The notes: generated by a model from the sequence alone, not told the origin. Numbered from the stretch's first letter, positions 19,342 through 26,436 are shown. The stretch: 64,000 bases of DNA from an uncultured Clostridia bacterium (GCA_934122155.1 CAKOVX010000001.1:124001-188000); one strand, 5' to 3'. Program-made: numbers and translations.

Positions 19342-19467
19342 CTAATATTGTTCATTTCTAAGTTGTTTTCTTACTTTAATAAGAATTTTTCCGTAGTTAT
19401 TTTGGCCATCATTATTCGGTCCGCACCCCCAATAGTTTTCTTTCACCGTTGCTTCAACAATTTCTGC
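19342..19467 (-). pseudogene. NADAR (YbiA-like) C-terminal remnant
   Basis: An open frame without start encodes AEIVEATVKENYWGCGPNND followed by GQNNYGKILIKVRKQL and a stop. The pattern YWGxG...G.N..GKIL..VR..L is the C-terminus of NADAR-family proteins, which act on ADP-ribose or NAD-related metabolites. The N-terminal two thirds are absent; the remnant runs out of frame into the tail of the gene at 19443. It looks like a deletion junction. Confidence 0.55.
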
Positions 19468-20525
19468 GCAGGATACCCTGCAATCTGAAGTGCAGAAATA
19501 TATGCATTTGCCATAGGCAAAATTTCCCCTATTACATAATCATATTTATTCTGCTGTCCATTTGACTTGTATCTGTTAGCCCTTTCCCTACAAATATTCA
19601 GTACACTATATACATCTTTCCAAGTAGCAGTTTCAAATTTATCAAGGTTTTTTAACCCTTTAGTCTTTTTGAATTCAATAATGCTATTTACCAAAAATCT
19701 TTCTAAAACAACATAGCCAGAAGTTTCTCTGATTTCTGTTTTTGGATAAATGCACATACCATAATTGCCGTCTTCAGTTATACTAGGATTAATTGCATAA
19801 TACTCCCCATCATAATTGCTCATAAGGTAAATCTCTGCAATTTTATAATCCTGTAAACTTCCAATAATAAACTTATGACATGTTTTTTTAAGTTTTTCAA
19901 CTGTTTCAAATGCTTCATATGTTTCAATACTATAAAACTCTGTTGCATCCTCAGTTAAAGTAATCTGATGGTCAAATGGATCTTTAATATGAGCTTCCTT
20001 CATCTCAACATTACACTGCTTAGAAATAAATAAATAATTTCCTACACAGATAATTTTATGACTCAAGACTTCAGTTTCGAATACTCTTTCGATTTCAACT
20101 AAAGGCTTATATCTGAGTTCCACACACATCTTTCTACTTCCTGCACCGCACGTCTCATAATATGGCTTATAAATTTCTAGCAAATTAGCCATATCAAGTG
20201 TGTAGTCGAACTGACTATATGCGGCATTTTTACTACACCAACCAACTTCATAAGGAGTAAATGAAAGTCTCACTCCTCCAAGTCCATTTTCATGAAGAAG
20301 ATTAATTCTCTTATGCATGTCATTTAGTTCTTCATTATATCTGCTATAACTCACAGTTGAAATTCTGGTTGTTACGCCTAATTCTTTAAATGCCAATCTG
20401 ATAAAAGAATCCAGATATGGATAATTTCCAATATCATTATCTAGATACGGAAAAATTACTCCTTCATCATAATCCTGCTCACAAAGATTCACTTCATCCG
20501 TTAAAAGATACTTATTTTTAATCAT
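19443..20525 (-). CDS. Unrecognised protein, possibly transferred; ends CGG-TGA at a decay junction
   Basis: About 360 aa from ATG 20525, which has AGAGG upstream; a longer frame to 20618 starts inside another gene's remnant. I do not recognise the family. The stretch TTRISTVSYSRYNEEL and GGVRLSFTPYEVGW is reminiscent of the C-terminal half of some radical SAM proteins, but no CxxxCxxC cluster is present. The rest is soluble with scattered cysteines. Its last sense codon (19446-19448) is CGG, the only CGG I found in-frame outside the +1 sites, and it lies where the frame runs into the NADAR remnant, so the natural C-terminus may be lost. Confidence 0.45.
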   Translation of the reverse strand: MIKNKYLLTDEVNLCEQDYDEGVIFPYLDNDIGNYPYLDSFIRLAFKELGVTTRISTVSYSRYNEELNDMHKRINLLHENGLGGVRLSFTPYEVGWCSKNAAYSQFDYTLDMANLLEIYKPYYETCGAGSRKMCVELRYKPLVEIERVFETEVLSHKIICVGNYLFISKQCNVEMKEAHIKDPFDHQITLTEDATEFYSIETYEAFETVEKLKKTCHKFIIGSLQDYKIAEIYLMSNYDGEYYAINPSITEDGNYGMCIYPKTEIRETSGYVVLERFLVNSIIEFKKTKGLKNLDKFETATWKDVYSVLNICRERANRYKSNGQQNKYDYVIGEILPMANAYISALQIAGYPAQKLLKQR

Positions 20526-20630
20526 AATGTCTACCTCTTTCCTTAATTGTTTTAAATAGTTCTCCAACATTTCTCTGAATATCTGCACTATCATTATTAA
20601 AAACAATAGTTGGACCATTTTCTAAAGAAA
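20518..20630 (-). pseudogene. C-terminal remnant of an unknown gene
   Basis: A startless frame reads ENGPTIVFNNDSADIQRNVG then ELFKTIKERGRHYD and stops 8 bp inside the next gene, the overlap typical of an operon partner. Its upstream part is missing: the frame begins right at the U tract of the tRNA-operon terminator. Family unknown. It suggests that a deletion joined the tRNA operon end to this patch. Confidence 0.4.
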
Positions 20631-20634
20631 AAAA

Positions 20635-20664
20635 CAGTAGTAAAGTCAATAAACTTTACTACTG
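20635..20664 (-). terminator. Terminator of the tRNA operon, displaced by the prophage
   Basis: CAGTAGTAAAGT and ACTTTACTACTG form a strong stem followed by TTTTTTT on the minus strand. It sits 8 bp past the left prophage repeat, where the original tRNA-Phe 3' end would have been, so it was probably the terminator of the Val-Asp-Phe tRNA operon before insertion. Confidence 0.8.
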
Positions 20665-20671
20665 TAAGAAA

Positions 20672-20717
20672 TGGTGCCTCGAACTGGAATCGAACCAGTG
20701 ACACAGGGATTTTCAGT
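20672..20717 (-). repeat. attL: 46-bp copy of the tRNA-Phe 3' end
   Basis: Identical to 28382-28427 through the acceptor stem, T arm, variable loop and part of the anticodon stem, then diverges. It is the displaced original end of the tRNA gene. Confidence 0.92.
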
Positions 20718-21022
20718 TTTTAAATACCTAATCGAATAGCTTCTCCTCTTTAATAATTAAACTAACTTGCGAGAATGCTTTTGCACCTTTTTATAAATAT
20801 ATTATATAAAATTATATGCCGAGAAAATCATTGCCAATGAGTTAAAATGTGATATAATATTGACCTTTTGGGTTGTTTTTTCTTTTCTGCCCGCAAGGAA
20901 AACTATTCATATTTTTAGAGGCTCGTTGGCAATGAGGAATTGGAATATATTTTTATATGATATATTGTACTTTGTGCAAAGGGCTGGGATGGTTTTTGGG
21001 ATTTTGTTTAACATTCTCGCTT
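20718..21022. other. Left arm of the prophage, no convincing gene; inverted repeat
   Basis: No supported gene. It carries an inverted repeat TCATTGCCAA (20828-20837) and TTGGCAATGA (20926-20935), 88 bp apart, which could be arm sites for the integrase or part of a packaging/regulatory structure. A 92-codon plus-strand frame at 20860 has no ribosome site, begins inside the inverted repeat and overlaps the DUF2726 gene antisense, so I do not call it. Confidence 0.4.
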
Positions 21023-21655
21023 TTAATATATTAGTAAGTCTTGTTGTAATAATTTTTTTATTTCTTCTTTGTCATAATTATTACTTACTTCTATTCTATG
21101 TAAGGGTATTCCTACTTTTTCAAACAATTCATTCTTAAATTCATCAGCTTTTTGTGCTTTTTTAGTGTTATGTGTATAGTCGTCTAATTCTATACAACAT
21201 AAAATTTTGTAACTTGTATTTTTTACTATTGTATAATCTATATTTCTTGATTTTATTCTGTTTCTATCTCTATAATTATTATCAATTACTTTTATTATTC
21301 TTTCTAGGTCCACTTGTGGAAAAATTGTCATATCTAGTTCATCTGTTATTTTTTTTAATTCAATATAAAATTTTCTTTCTGTTCTTGTCATTATATATTC
21401 TTTTGCAATATATTTTTCTAAATCTTCATTATAAGTATTATAACTTGTCGCAATATTATTTTCTATGTTATTATTGTATTCTTTTTGTAAATTCAAATAT
21501 CTATTATAAGATTGGTCTTCTAGATTTTGATATTCATTATAATTTTGCGTCATTTCGTTTTTTATTTGATTTTCTTTAGTTGGAGAAAAAGCAATATCTA
21601 CTATTAGTATTAAAAATAATGTTATTATTATAATTGCTAATATTAAAATAAACAT
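21023..21655 (-). CDS. Membrane-anchored DUF2726 protein (nuclease-like fold)
   Basis: 210 aa. A single N-terminal membrane helix (MFILILAIIIITLFLILIVD) precedes a polar, Asn/Tyr-rich spacer and a C-terminal DUF2726 domain: TERKFYIELKKITDEL, TIFPQVDLERIIKV, YKILCCIELDDYTHN and FEKVGIPLHRIEV. DUF2726 resembles PD-(D/E)xK endonucleases (the E-x-D/E of IELDD would be the core). It lies directly after the repressor gene (3 bp), so it is expressed in the lysogen. A role in superinfection exclusion or host DNA/plasmid restriction is a guess from location and fold. Confidence 0.7.
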   Translation of the reverse strand: MFILILAIIIITLFLILIVDIAFSPTKENQIKNEMTQNYNEYQNLEDQSYNRYLNLQKEYNNNIENNIATSYNTYNEDLEKYIAKEYIMTRTERKFYIELKKITDELDMTIFPQVDLERIIKVIDNNYRDRNRIKSRNIDYTIVKNTSYKILCCIELDDYTHNTKKAQKADEFKNELFEKVGIPLHRIEVSNNYDKEEIKKLLQQDLLIY

Positions 21656-21658
21656 TTT

Positions 21659-21883
21659 TTATTCCTTTCTTTTGTATGGTCTAATTTCATCTGTTAGTTC
21701 TAGAATATAATCCGTAGAAGTTTTATAAAATATTGCTAATTGTTTTATATATTCTGCTGGAATATCTCTCTTTCCTGTTTCGTATAAGCCATATTGTTGT
21801 CTTGTTATTTTTAATTCTTCTGCAATATTTATTTGTTTTAATTCTGTATCTTCTCTTAAATCTTTTAATCTTTTTAAATACAT
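21659..21883 (-). CDS. Prophage repressor, Xre/Cro-CI HTH protein
   Basis: 74 aa, HTH only: LREDTELKQINIAEELKITR then QQYGLYETGKRDIPAEYI. It has no protease-cleaved C-terminal domain, so induction would need an antirepressor or dilution. It is divergent from the phage structural genes across a region with three 16-bp operator-like palindromes that overlap a consensus promoter. The tail TDEIRPYKRK is almost the same as in another HTH protein at 54155, TDEIRPYQKK. Confidence 0.9.
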   Translation of the reverse strand: MYLKRLKDLREDTELKQINIAEELKITRQQYGLYETGKRDIPAEYIKQLAIFYKTSTDYILELTDEIRPYKRKE

Positions 21884-21912
21884 ATTTTTTACCTCTTTTT
21901 AAATTTTATCAT

Positions 21913-21987
21913 GCATTTGTTTAAATTCTCTTGACAAGCATTTATTTGAATGCTATAATTCTTTCAGTAAGGCATTCAAACAGATGC
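21913..21987 (+). promoter_or_regulatory. Phage early promoter with three repressor operators
   Basis: A perfect sigma-70-type promoter, TTGACA 21931-21936, 17-bp spacer, TATAAT 21954-21959. Three related 16-bp sites flank and overlap it: GCATTTGTTTAAATTC (21913-21928), GCATTTATTTGAATGC (21938-21953, fills the spacer) and GCATTCAAACAGATGC (21972-21987, downstream of the start point). Binding of the 74-aa repressor to the middle site would block RNA polymerase. Confidence 0.85.
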
Positions 21988-22011
21988 TATTTATAAAGGA
22001 GAGTAAAAAAA

Positions 22012-22299
22012 ATGAAATTAAAAGATGAATTTAAGTTTTTAAAAATTGACAGTATCAGAAGAAAAAATGCTGAAGAGCTTCCAGCAGATGAACAATATTT
22101 TTATGTTGTGAATGTGCTTGATAAAGAAAATAACCCAGTAAGATTTTTCAGTTTTGATAACAAATTAAATAGTCAGCTTACAAAAGATATACAAAGTGGC
22201 AAAGTTAAAGGTTTACAAAATTGCTTAATAGATTTTGAATTAAAATTCACTAATAATAATTGGAACGTTTCACTTGAAAATGTAACATTCCAATATTAA
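22012..22299 (+). CDS. Candidate phage ssDNA-binding protein (gpV analogue)
   Basis: 95 aa, soluble, first gene under the phage promoter, with AAAGGAGAG ahead of the ATG. No family is recognised by name. The pattern of short strands (EQYFYVVNVLDKENNPVRFF, CLIDFELKFTNNNWNVSLEN) suits a small OB-like fold, and its place ahead of the origin and coat genes matches gpV, the ssDNA-binding protein that coats the replicated strand in filamentous phages. Function is inferred from size, fold impression and position only. Confidence 0.5.
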   Translation: MKLKDEFKFLKIDSIRRKNAEELPADEQYFYVVNVLDKENNPVRFFSFDNKLNSQLTKDIQSGKVKGLQNCLIDFELKFTNNNWNVSLENVTFQY

Positions 22300-22560
22300 A
22301 TTTATTATTAAAGTATTGACAACAATCCATACTTTAGCAGTTACAAGAGTAATAGTTCATTAGTGAACTGTTACTCGCGTAGCCCCGCATATTATTCGTG
22401 ATAAACCGGCGAAACGGTTTAGAAAATAGCCCACCGGCGCATGAGGTGGTGCAACCTCTCTACATGCTATCTCCTTACTTAGTTGTAGTAAATATTTTAT
22501 TCATGCGTGCTTTTAAATTTGTGCATAACAAATTTTACTAAAGATAAAGAGAACAGAAAG
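22300..22560 (+). other. Phage intergenic region: candidate replication origin and packaging signal
   Basis: The only long gap among the structural genes, and much more GC rich than its surroundings. It has three stem-loops: 22347-22376 (GAGTAATAGTTCA against TGAACTGTTACTC, one mismatch, loop TTAG), 22403-22420 (AAACCG/CGGTTT, loop GCGAAA) and 22431-22458 (CCACC/GGTGG, or alternatively GAGGT/ACCTC). In filamentous phages such a cluster holds the Rep nick site, complementary-strand origin and packaging hairpin. Which hairpin does what cannot be told. Confidence 0.7.
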
Positions 22561-22571
22561 GAGAAATTCAT

Positions 22572-22748
22572 ATGGAAGAAGTCTCAAATGAAGTTGTAAA
22601 TGAAGTAGTTAATAATGTAGTCATGAATGAACTAGAATTGCTAACTGCAATTCATAGTCAATTAGGTGTATTTACATCATTTCTATTATTCTTTATAGTC
22701 GTCATTTTATGCTACTTCTCATATAAGTTTTTCAATATGTTCTTTTAG
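22572..22748 (+). CDS. Small single-span phage membrane protein
   Basis: 58 aa from ATG 22572 with AAAGGAG upstream. The N-terminus is acidic and Val/Asn rich (MEEVSNEVVNEVVNNVVMNE), followed by one hydrophobic span (FTSFLLFFIVVILCYFSYKF). It lies just ahead of the coat gene, where filamentous phages carry the short virion-tip proteins pVII/pIX, so it may be a minor coat protein. No sequence family is recognised. Confidence 0.65.
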   Translation: MEEVSNEVVNEVVNNVVMNELELLTAIHSQLGVFTSFLLFFIVVILCYFSYKFFNMFF

Positions 22749-22776
22749 ATTACGTAAGAGAAAGGAGCATGTGAAT

Positions 22777-22959
22777 ATGGAATCAGGAGCAACTGCAACA
22801 GCAACATCTGTTTTATCAAAAATAGTAACTGGTGATATGTTAGCTGGTGTTTTAACAGAAATTACTAGCTTATTACCAATAGTTATACCTGTAATGATAG
22901 GCTTTATTGCTATCAGAAAAGGAATTGGCTTCTTATCAAGCATTTTACACTCTGCATAA
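22777..22959 (+). CDS. Major coat protein (pVIII-like)
   Basis: 60 aa from ATG 22777; a GTG six bases earlier is too close to the AGGAG site. A short mildly acidic, Ala/Thr/Ser-rich N-terminus (MESGATATATSVLSKIV) leads to one hydrophobic helix (ITSLLPIVIPVMIGFIAIRK) and a short positively charged tail. This is the inovirus major coat plan, in which the helix packs around the ssDNA and the basic end faces DNA. No separate cleavable signal is obvious, as in several Gram-positive inoviruses. A strong terminator follows, as expected for the most abundant protein. Confidence 0.85.
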   Translation: MESGATATATSVLSKIVTGDMLAGVLTEITSLLPIVIPVMIGFIAIRKGIGFLSSILHSA

Positions 22960-22989
22960 TGTCCCTATTTTTATTGCAGTTTGTAGAAA

Positions 22990-23026
22990 AAGGAACAGCA
23001 ATAAAAAAGCTGTTCCTTATTTTTAT
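22990..23026 (+). terminator. Terminator after the coat gene
   Basis: AAGGAACAGC and GCTGTTCCTT with a 9-nt loop, followed by ATTTTTATTT. It would give a short abundant coat transcript and weaker read-through into the adsorption gene, as in M13. Confidence 0.88.
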
Positions 23027-23043
23027 TTAGAAAGGTTTTACAA

Positions 23044-24348
23044 ATGACAAAAAAATTTATATATATTTTGCTATTTATTTTAGCTTTTATAGTAATACTT
23101 AGTATTCAAAATAAAGTAGAAGCAGTTTTGTTTACTGACGTTAATGATAATACCTATAATATTGATACTAATGATGATTTTTTTGAAGATTATTATATTG
23201 TTTATCAATATTATGGGTCTACTGATTTTGTTGCTGTTTTTACTTCTACTTCTGAATTTTACTTAAGAAAAGAGTCAGGTGAGACATACTTTTTTATTAA
23301 AAGTTCTTCTGATTTTAAAGCAAGATATTATTATGCTGATGGAACTAAGGGAGACGTTAAAGATATGGGTAGTGCCTATTCATGTCCGATTTATAAAGAT
23401 TATCAAATAATTTATAACAACCATGATTTAAAACACACTTCTGGTAATATTATTTTTCCAGCTTCAGTCAAAGACCTTAATACATATTTGAATTTTGAAT
23501 CTGGTGGCTTGATTTATAGCATATATGGTTTAGGTCTTACAATTCGTGACTATATTGCTGTTTTTAAATCCGATGGTGTTGCAGTTATTTTTATGAGTGA
23601 TGATCACCCAACTTATAGATATGAAAATAATACATATTATTTACATACTACTTCTTCAACGAGTATTGATATTTTTGATTTTAAAACTAATAAATTAGTT
23701 TATGGAGATTATAGTAAATATTCTACTGGCGGTTTAGATATGGCTTTTAAAAAGGAACAACTTATTTTTTGTAATTTTGTTTTATATGATGAAGATGGCT
23801 ATGTTGTTTTTAATCCTATGGGTACTCGTTTATCAGATAATAAAAAAGGAAGTGACGCTACCGGCAATTTTGTCGAAGGCGGCTCAGTTAATGGAAATTC
23901 TTACTTAGATGATTATATTACTGGTAGTGATTCTGATTATAATGGTTCTGGTAAACATGGTTCTGATACTATATCTGGTGGTTTTAACCGTGTTTACAAT
24001 AATTTTGGTTTTACTGAAGATGTTAAAAAGAATGTTAATGGAATGGTAGATGTTATTACTAATACTAAAGAGGTTCCGAAGTTTCAAATTAATGTTAATT
24101 CTAAATATTATAAAGGAACTTTAACTATTGTAGATTTAAGTTGGTATGCCCCATATAAGGATATGGGCGACAATGTTATTTGTATATTTGCTTACTTAAC
24201 ATTTTTATGGCGAATATTTATTAAATTGCCTGACATTATTAGAGGTGCTGGAGCTAGTTCTTATGCTTCTAACATGTTAGGAGATATTGAGGCATTTAGA
24301 AAAACAGGTTTTGGCCGTTCTTCTAGTCCTAGAGATAAAACATTTTAG
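23044..24348 (+). CDS. Minor coat/adsorption protein (pIII-like)
   Basis: 434 aa. An N-terminal signal peptide (MTKKFIYILLFILAFIVILS, cleavage probably after KVEA) is followed by an exported beta-rich region of about 250 residues with many Tyr/Asp/Ser, a Gly/Ser/Asp linker around 275-320 (GSDSDYNGSGKHGSDTISGG) and a C-terminal membrane anchor (VICIFAYLTFLWRIFI, about 380-400). This domain order is that of pIII, which binds the host receptor and ends assembly. It is the least conserved inovirus protein, so the call rests on architecture and position. Confidence 0.78.
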   Translation: MTKKFIYILLFILAFIVILSIQNKVEAVLFTDVNDNTYNIDTNDDFFEDYYIVYQYYGSTDFVAVFTSTSEFYLRKESGETYFFIKSSSDFKARYYYADGTKGDVKDMGSAYSCPIYKDYQIIYNNHDLKHTSGNIIFPASVKDLNTYLNFESGGLIYSIYGLGLTIRDYIAVFKSDGVAVIFMSDDHPTYRYENNTYYLHTTSSTSIDIFDFKTNKLVYGDYSKYSTGGLDMAFKKEQLIFCNFVLYDEDGYVVFNPMGTRLSDNKKGSDATGNFVEGGSVNGNSYLDDYITGSDSDYNGSGKHGSDTISGGFNRVYNNFGFTEDVKKNVNGMVDVITNTKEVPKFQINVNSKYYKGTLTIVDLSWYAPYKDMGDNVICIFAYLTFLWRIFIKLPDIIRGAGASSYASNMLGDIEAFRKTGFGRSSSPRDKTF

Positions 24349-24365
24349 AAAGGTGTGTGTGTTAA

Positions 24366-24629
24366 ATGGTTGAAACAATTTTTAAAATTGCTGTTTGGGG
24401 TATTATTATAGCTATTGTTATTGGTCTTTTAGGTACTGTTGTTTTTAAATGGTCGCTAGATACTAGCCCATATCTTCAAGGTTTGACTAATTTTTTACAT
24501 GTTATTTATTACGTTTTGCCTATTGCAAAACTTAGCCCTATTATTGTTATATTTGTAGGTACTATGGTGTTTAGAATTATTATTAGTATTATTAGTACTA
24601 TATGGAATCTTATTCCTATTGGGAAGTAG
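24366..24629 (+). CDS. Minor coat protein (pVI-like, hydrophobic)
   Basis: 87 aa, almost entirely hydrophobic, with two to three spans: IAVWGIIIAIVIGLLGTVVF, FLHVIYYVLPIAKLSPIIVI and FRIIISIISTIWNLIPIG. Proteins of this kind sit between the pIII-like gene and zot in inoviruses and correspond to pVI. It follows the pIII-like gene by 17 bp with AAAGGTGTG upstream, and overlaps the next gene. Confidence 0.7.
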   Translation: MVETIFKIAVWGIIIAIVIGLLGTVVFKWSLDTSPYLQGLTNFLHVIYYVLPIAKLSPIIVIFVGTMVFRIIISIISTIWNLIPIGK

Positions 24630-24799
24630 TGGTGTTTATGTTTATTTTATTATTAATATTTTTTATAGTTTTTATAATTAGTTTTGTTTATTTATTTTAT
24701 AAAATAAAAGTTATTGAGGAAGATATTGAGGCATTGTATGACACATATTTTACGTTTGTAGAGAATTCTTTTAGAAAGGATGATAAAGATGTGGCTTAG
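24602..24799 (+). CDS. Small phage membrane protein with acidic tail
   Basis: Up to 65 aa. One long hydrophobic helix (VVVFMFILLLIFFIVFIISF) is followed by an acidic coiled tail (KIKVIEEDIEALYDTYF). ATG 24602 overlaps the previous gene by 28 bp; a start at GTG or ATG 24630-24636 would remove the overlap and is equally possible. It overlaps the start region of zot. Role unknown; perhaps an assembly partner of Zot. Confidence 0.55.
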   Translation: MESYSYWEVVVFMFILLLIFFIVFIISFVYLFYKIKVIEEDIEALYDTYFTFVENSFRKDDKDVA

Positions 24800-25664
24800 T
24801 TCTTTATTTAGTGTTTTAAAGGCATTTTTGTCTATTTTAAAGATACCTTTTTATATTATTTCAATTATTATTGTTTTATTTACTATTTTATATTGTATCT
24901 GGTTTATTTATTATACTTGTAAAGGTATGAGACTGAAAAAAGGTTCTAGAGTTTTTGTAAAAAAAGATGGGTTTTTTAAAAAATTGTTTTTTAAATTACC
25001 TCAAAGAATGGTTTTAGATAATTTTGATAGAGACCCCGACTTTTTTAGGTATCAAGGTTTAGTTATTTTTGAAGGTAGACAAGGCTCTGGAAAAACTATA
25101 AGTATGATAGAGTATGCTAGAACTATGCAGCAAGAGTACCCTAAATCGCTTTGTACTACTAACTTAGCTTATACTGGAGAGAATGAACCCCTTCTTGATT
25201 GGAGAATGTTGTTAAGATATAAAAATGGTATTTATGGTGTAATTGTTTGTATGGACGAGCTTCAGAACTGGTTCAGTTCTAATGATAGTAAGAACTTTCC
25301 TCCAGAAATGCTCACAATTATTACCCAGAACAGAAAGAATAGACGTATAATTTTAGGTACTTCTCAAAATTTTTATTTACTAGCCAAAGCCATCAGGTCA
25401 CAGGCAACCGAAGTACGTCGATGTTCGACGTTCTTCGGTGCCTTGACACTGGTTAGAAAATTTGAGCCTATTCTTGATTCTGAAGGAAATGTTCAGGAAT
25501 ACAAAAGACGTGGATGGTATTTTTTTGTGCATGATAAAGAATTACGTGAGAGTTATAATACATTTAAAGTAATTGAGCGAGCTACAAAAGTTGGTTTTCA
25601 AGATGTACCAAAGATAGAAGAAAACAATGTTTATAATTTAATTAATGTGAAAGGAAAAAAATAA
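24789..25664 (+). CDS. zot: Zot/pI assembly ATPase
   Basis: About 291 aa from ATG 24789 (GG of AAAGGA 9 nt upstream; ATG 24780 is right on the ribosome site). One or two N-terminal membrane segments (IPFYIISIIIVLFTILYCIW) precede the ATPase: Walker A FEGRQGSGKTISMIEYAR (about residue 96 from this start), Walker B YGVIVCMDELQNWF, and TIITQNRKNRRIILGTSQN after it. This is the zonular occludens toxin domain family, the engine that extrudes filamentous phages at the host membrane. The membrane anchor is N-terminal here, the reverse of classical Zot. A GC-rich hairpin lies inside the gene at 25403-25442. Confidence 0.92.
   Translation: MWLSSLFSVLKAFLSILKIPFYIISIIIVLFTILYCIWFIYYTCKGMRLKKGSRVFVKKDGFFKKLFFKLPQRMVLDNFDRDPDFFRYQGLVIFEGRQGSGKTISMIEYARTMQQEYPKSLCTTNLAYTGENEPLLDWRMLLRYKNGIYGVIVCMDELQNWFSSNDSKNFPPEMLTIITQNRKNRRIILGTSQNFYLLAKAIRSQATEVRRCSTFFGALTLVRKFEPILDSEGNVQEYKRRGWYFFVHDKELRESYNTFKVIERATKVGFQDVPKIEENNVYNLINVKGKK
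25403..25442 (+). other. Long hairpin inside zot
   Basis: Stem GGC/GCC, a bulged A, ACCGAAG/CTTCGGT, a T-T mismatch, ACGTCGA/TCGACGT and a TGT loop. It is the most GC-rich spot of the phage coding region and extends outward weakly (CAGGTCA against TTGACACTG). Candidate packaging signal, second-strand origin or recombination site. Confidence 0.6.
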
Positions 25665-25666
25665 TT

Positions 25667-25867
25667 ATGTATGATTTTTTTGATAATTTTTTAGATATAT
25701 GTTTATTTCTTGCTTTATCTGTGGTTTTATTTTCTACTCTTTCTTTTTTTATTGATTTTGATTCTAATAATTTAGAAGAGCGTGTTGAAGTATTAGAAAA
25801 ATACCATGAAAATGAGTATAATTGTCTTTATTGTAATAATGTTATTGATAATGTAAAGGAGATTTAG
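25667..25867 (+). CDS. Small phage membrane protein
   Basis: 66 aa, one hydrophobic helix (FLDICLFLALSVVLFSTLSF) and an acidic, cysteine-bearing tail (LEKYHENEYNCLYCNNVIDN). The CLYC pair could bind metal or form a disulphide. It starts 2 bp after zot. No family recognised; it would lie in the inner membrane with Zot. Confidence 0.6.
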   Translation: MYDFFDNFLDICLFLALSVVLFSTLSFFIDFDSNNLEERVEVLEKYHENEYNCLYCNNVIDNVKEI

Positions 25868-25871
25868 TTTT

Positions 25872-26081
25872 ATGAAGAATAAAAATTTTTTATATATGAT
25901 TTTATATGGTTTAGGTATTTGTGCTTTAACTGTTGTATTTAATTTAATTTTTAACATGTATCAGGTAACTACATTACATAGAGTTGTTTGTATTATAACT
26001 ATTAGTATTTCGACTGCATTATATATTCCGTTTTACAGATTATTTTTTGCAGAATTGCATAAGCCTAGAAAGGGGATTTAG
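25872..26081 (+). CDS. Small two-span phage membrane protein
   Basis: 69 aa with two hydrophobic segments (FLYMILYGLGICALTVVFNL and VVCIITISISTALYIPFYRL) and a short basic tail. AAGGAG lies ahead of the ATG. Tightly packed between other small phage genes. Unknown function; possibly part of the assembly complex. Confidence 0.6.
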   Translation: MKNKNFLYMILYGLGICALTVVFNLIFNMYQVTTLHRVVCIITISISTALYIPFYRLFFAELHKPRKGI

Positions 26082-26083
26082 AA

Positions 26084-26353
26084 ATGGAAGAAAAAAATTT
26101 AGATTTTAATATTTTTTACTTTCTTCCTCCTTCTATTATGTTTTTTGGTTTAAAAAAGATGAAAGGAATTATTATGGAAAATTGTTGTTTGAAAGATTTA
26201 GATAAAAAAGATGTTTTTGATTATTTGATTTGTAATAGAGTTTTTATTGATAGTTTATCTGATGAAGAAATAAAAAAATATAAAAAATATTTTGTTGCTA
26301 TCAACAGATCAAGATTTAAAAAGAAAATTTTTAAATTTTTTAAAATTCTATAA
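26084..26353 (+). CDS. Small phage protein, unknown
   Basis: 89 aa, mixed hydrophobic start and a basic C-terminus (NRSRFKKKIFKFFKIL). The motif KDLDKKDVFDYLICNRVFID has no match I know. AAAGGGG ribosome site. It ends the small-gene block; a stem-loop follows before rep. Confidence 0.5.
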   Translation: MEEKNLDFNIFYFLPPSIMFFGLKKMKGIIMENCCLKDLDKKDVFDYLICNRVFIDSLSDEEIKKYKKYFVAINRSRFKKKIFKFFKIL

Positions 26354-26363
26354 ATAAAAAGTT

Positions 26364-26387
26364 GGAGGGTTCTTAGTAACACCCTCC
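26364..26387 (+). terminator. Stem-loop before rep
   Basis: GGAGGGT and ACCCTCC form a 7-bp stem with a 10-nt loop. Two copies of the palindrome AGTGACACT (26391-26399 and 26400-26408) follow, ending in TTTTT. It may be a terminator/attenuator in front of rep or a Rep-binding iteron pair. Confidence 0.6.
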
Positions 26388-26436
26388 GAGAGTGACACTA
26401 GTGACACTTTTTGATTTTTTAATAGGGGTTTTTGAT

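Noticed and set aside
19446..19448. CGG-TGA at the end of the gene at 19443 as an eighth +1 site
   Set aside because: One skip leads to a second in-frame CGG and then into the NADAR frame, but the joined protein makes no sense and the NADAR motif KENYWGCG is in frame without any skip. More likely a deletion junction.
20860..21138. 92-codon plus-strand ORF in the prophage left arm
   Set aside because: No ribosome site, antisense to the end of the DUF2726 gene, starts amid an inverted repeat, composition unlike neighbouring genes.
22300..22560. CRISPR-like repeats
   Set aside because: The stems are single and unequal, with no regular repeat-spacer pattern. No CRISPR array was seen anywhere in the window.
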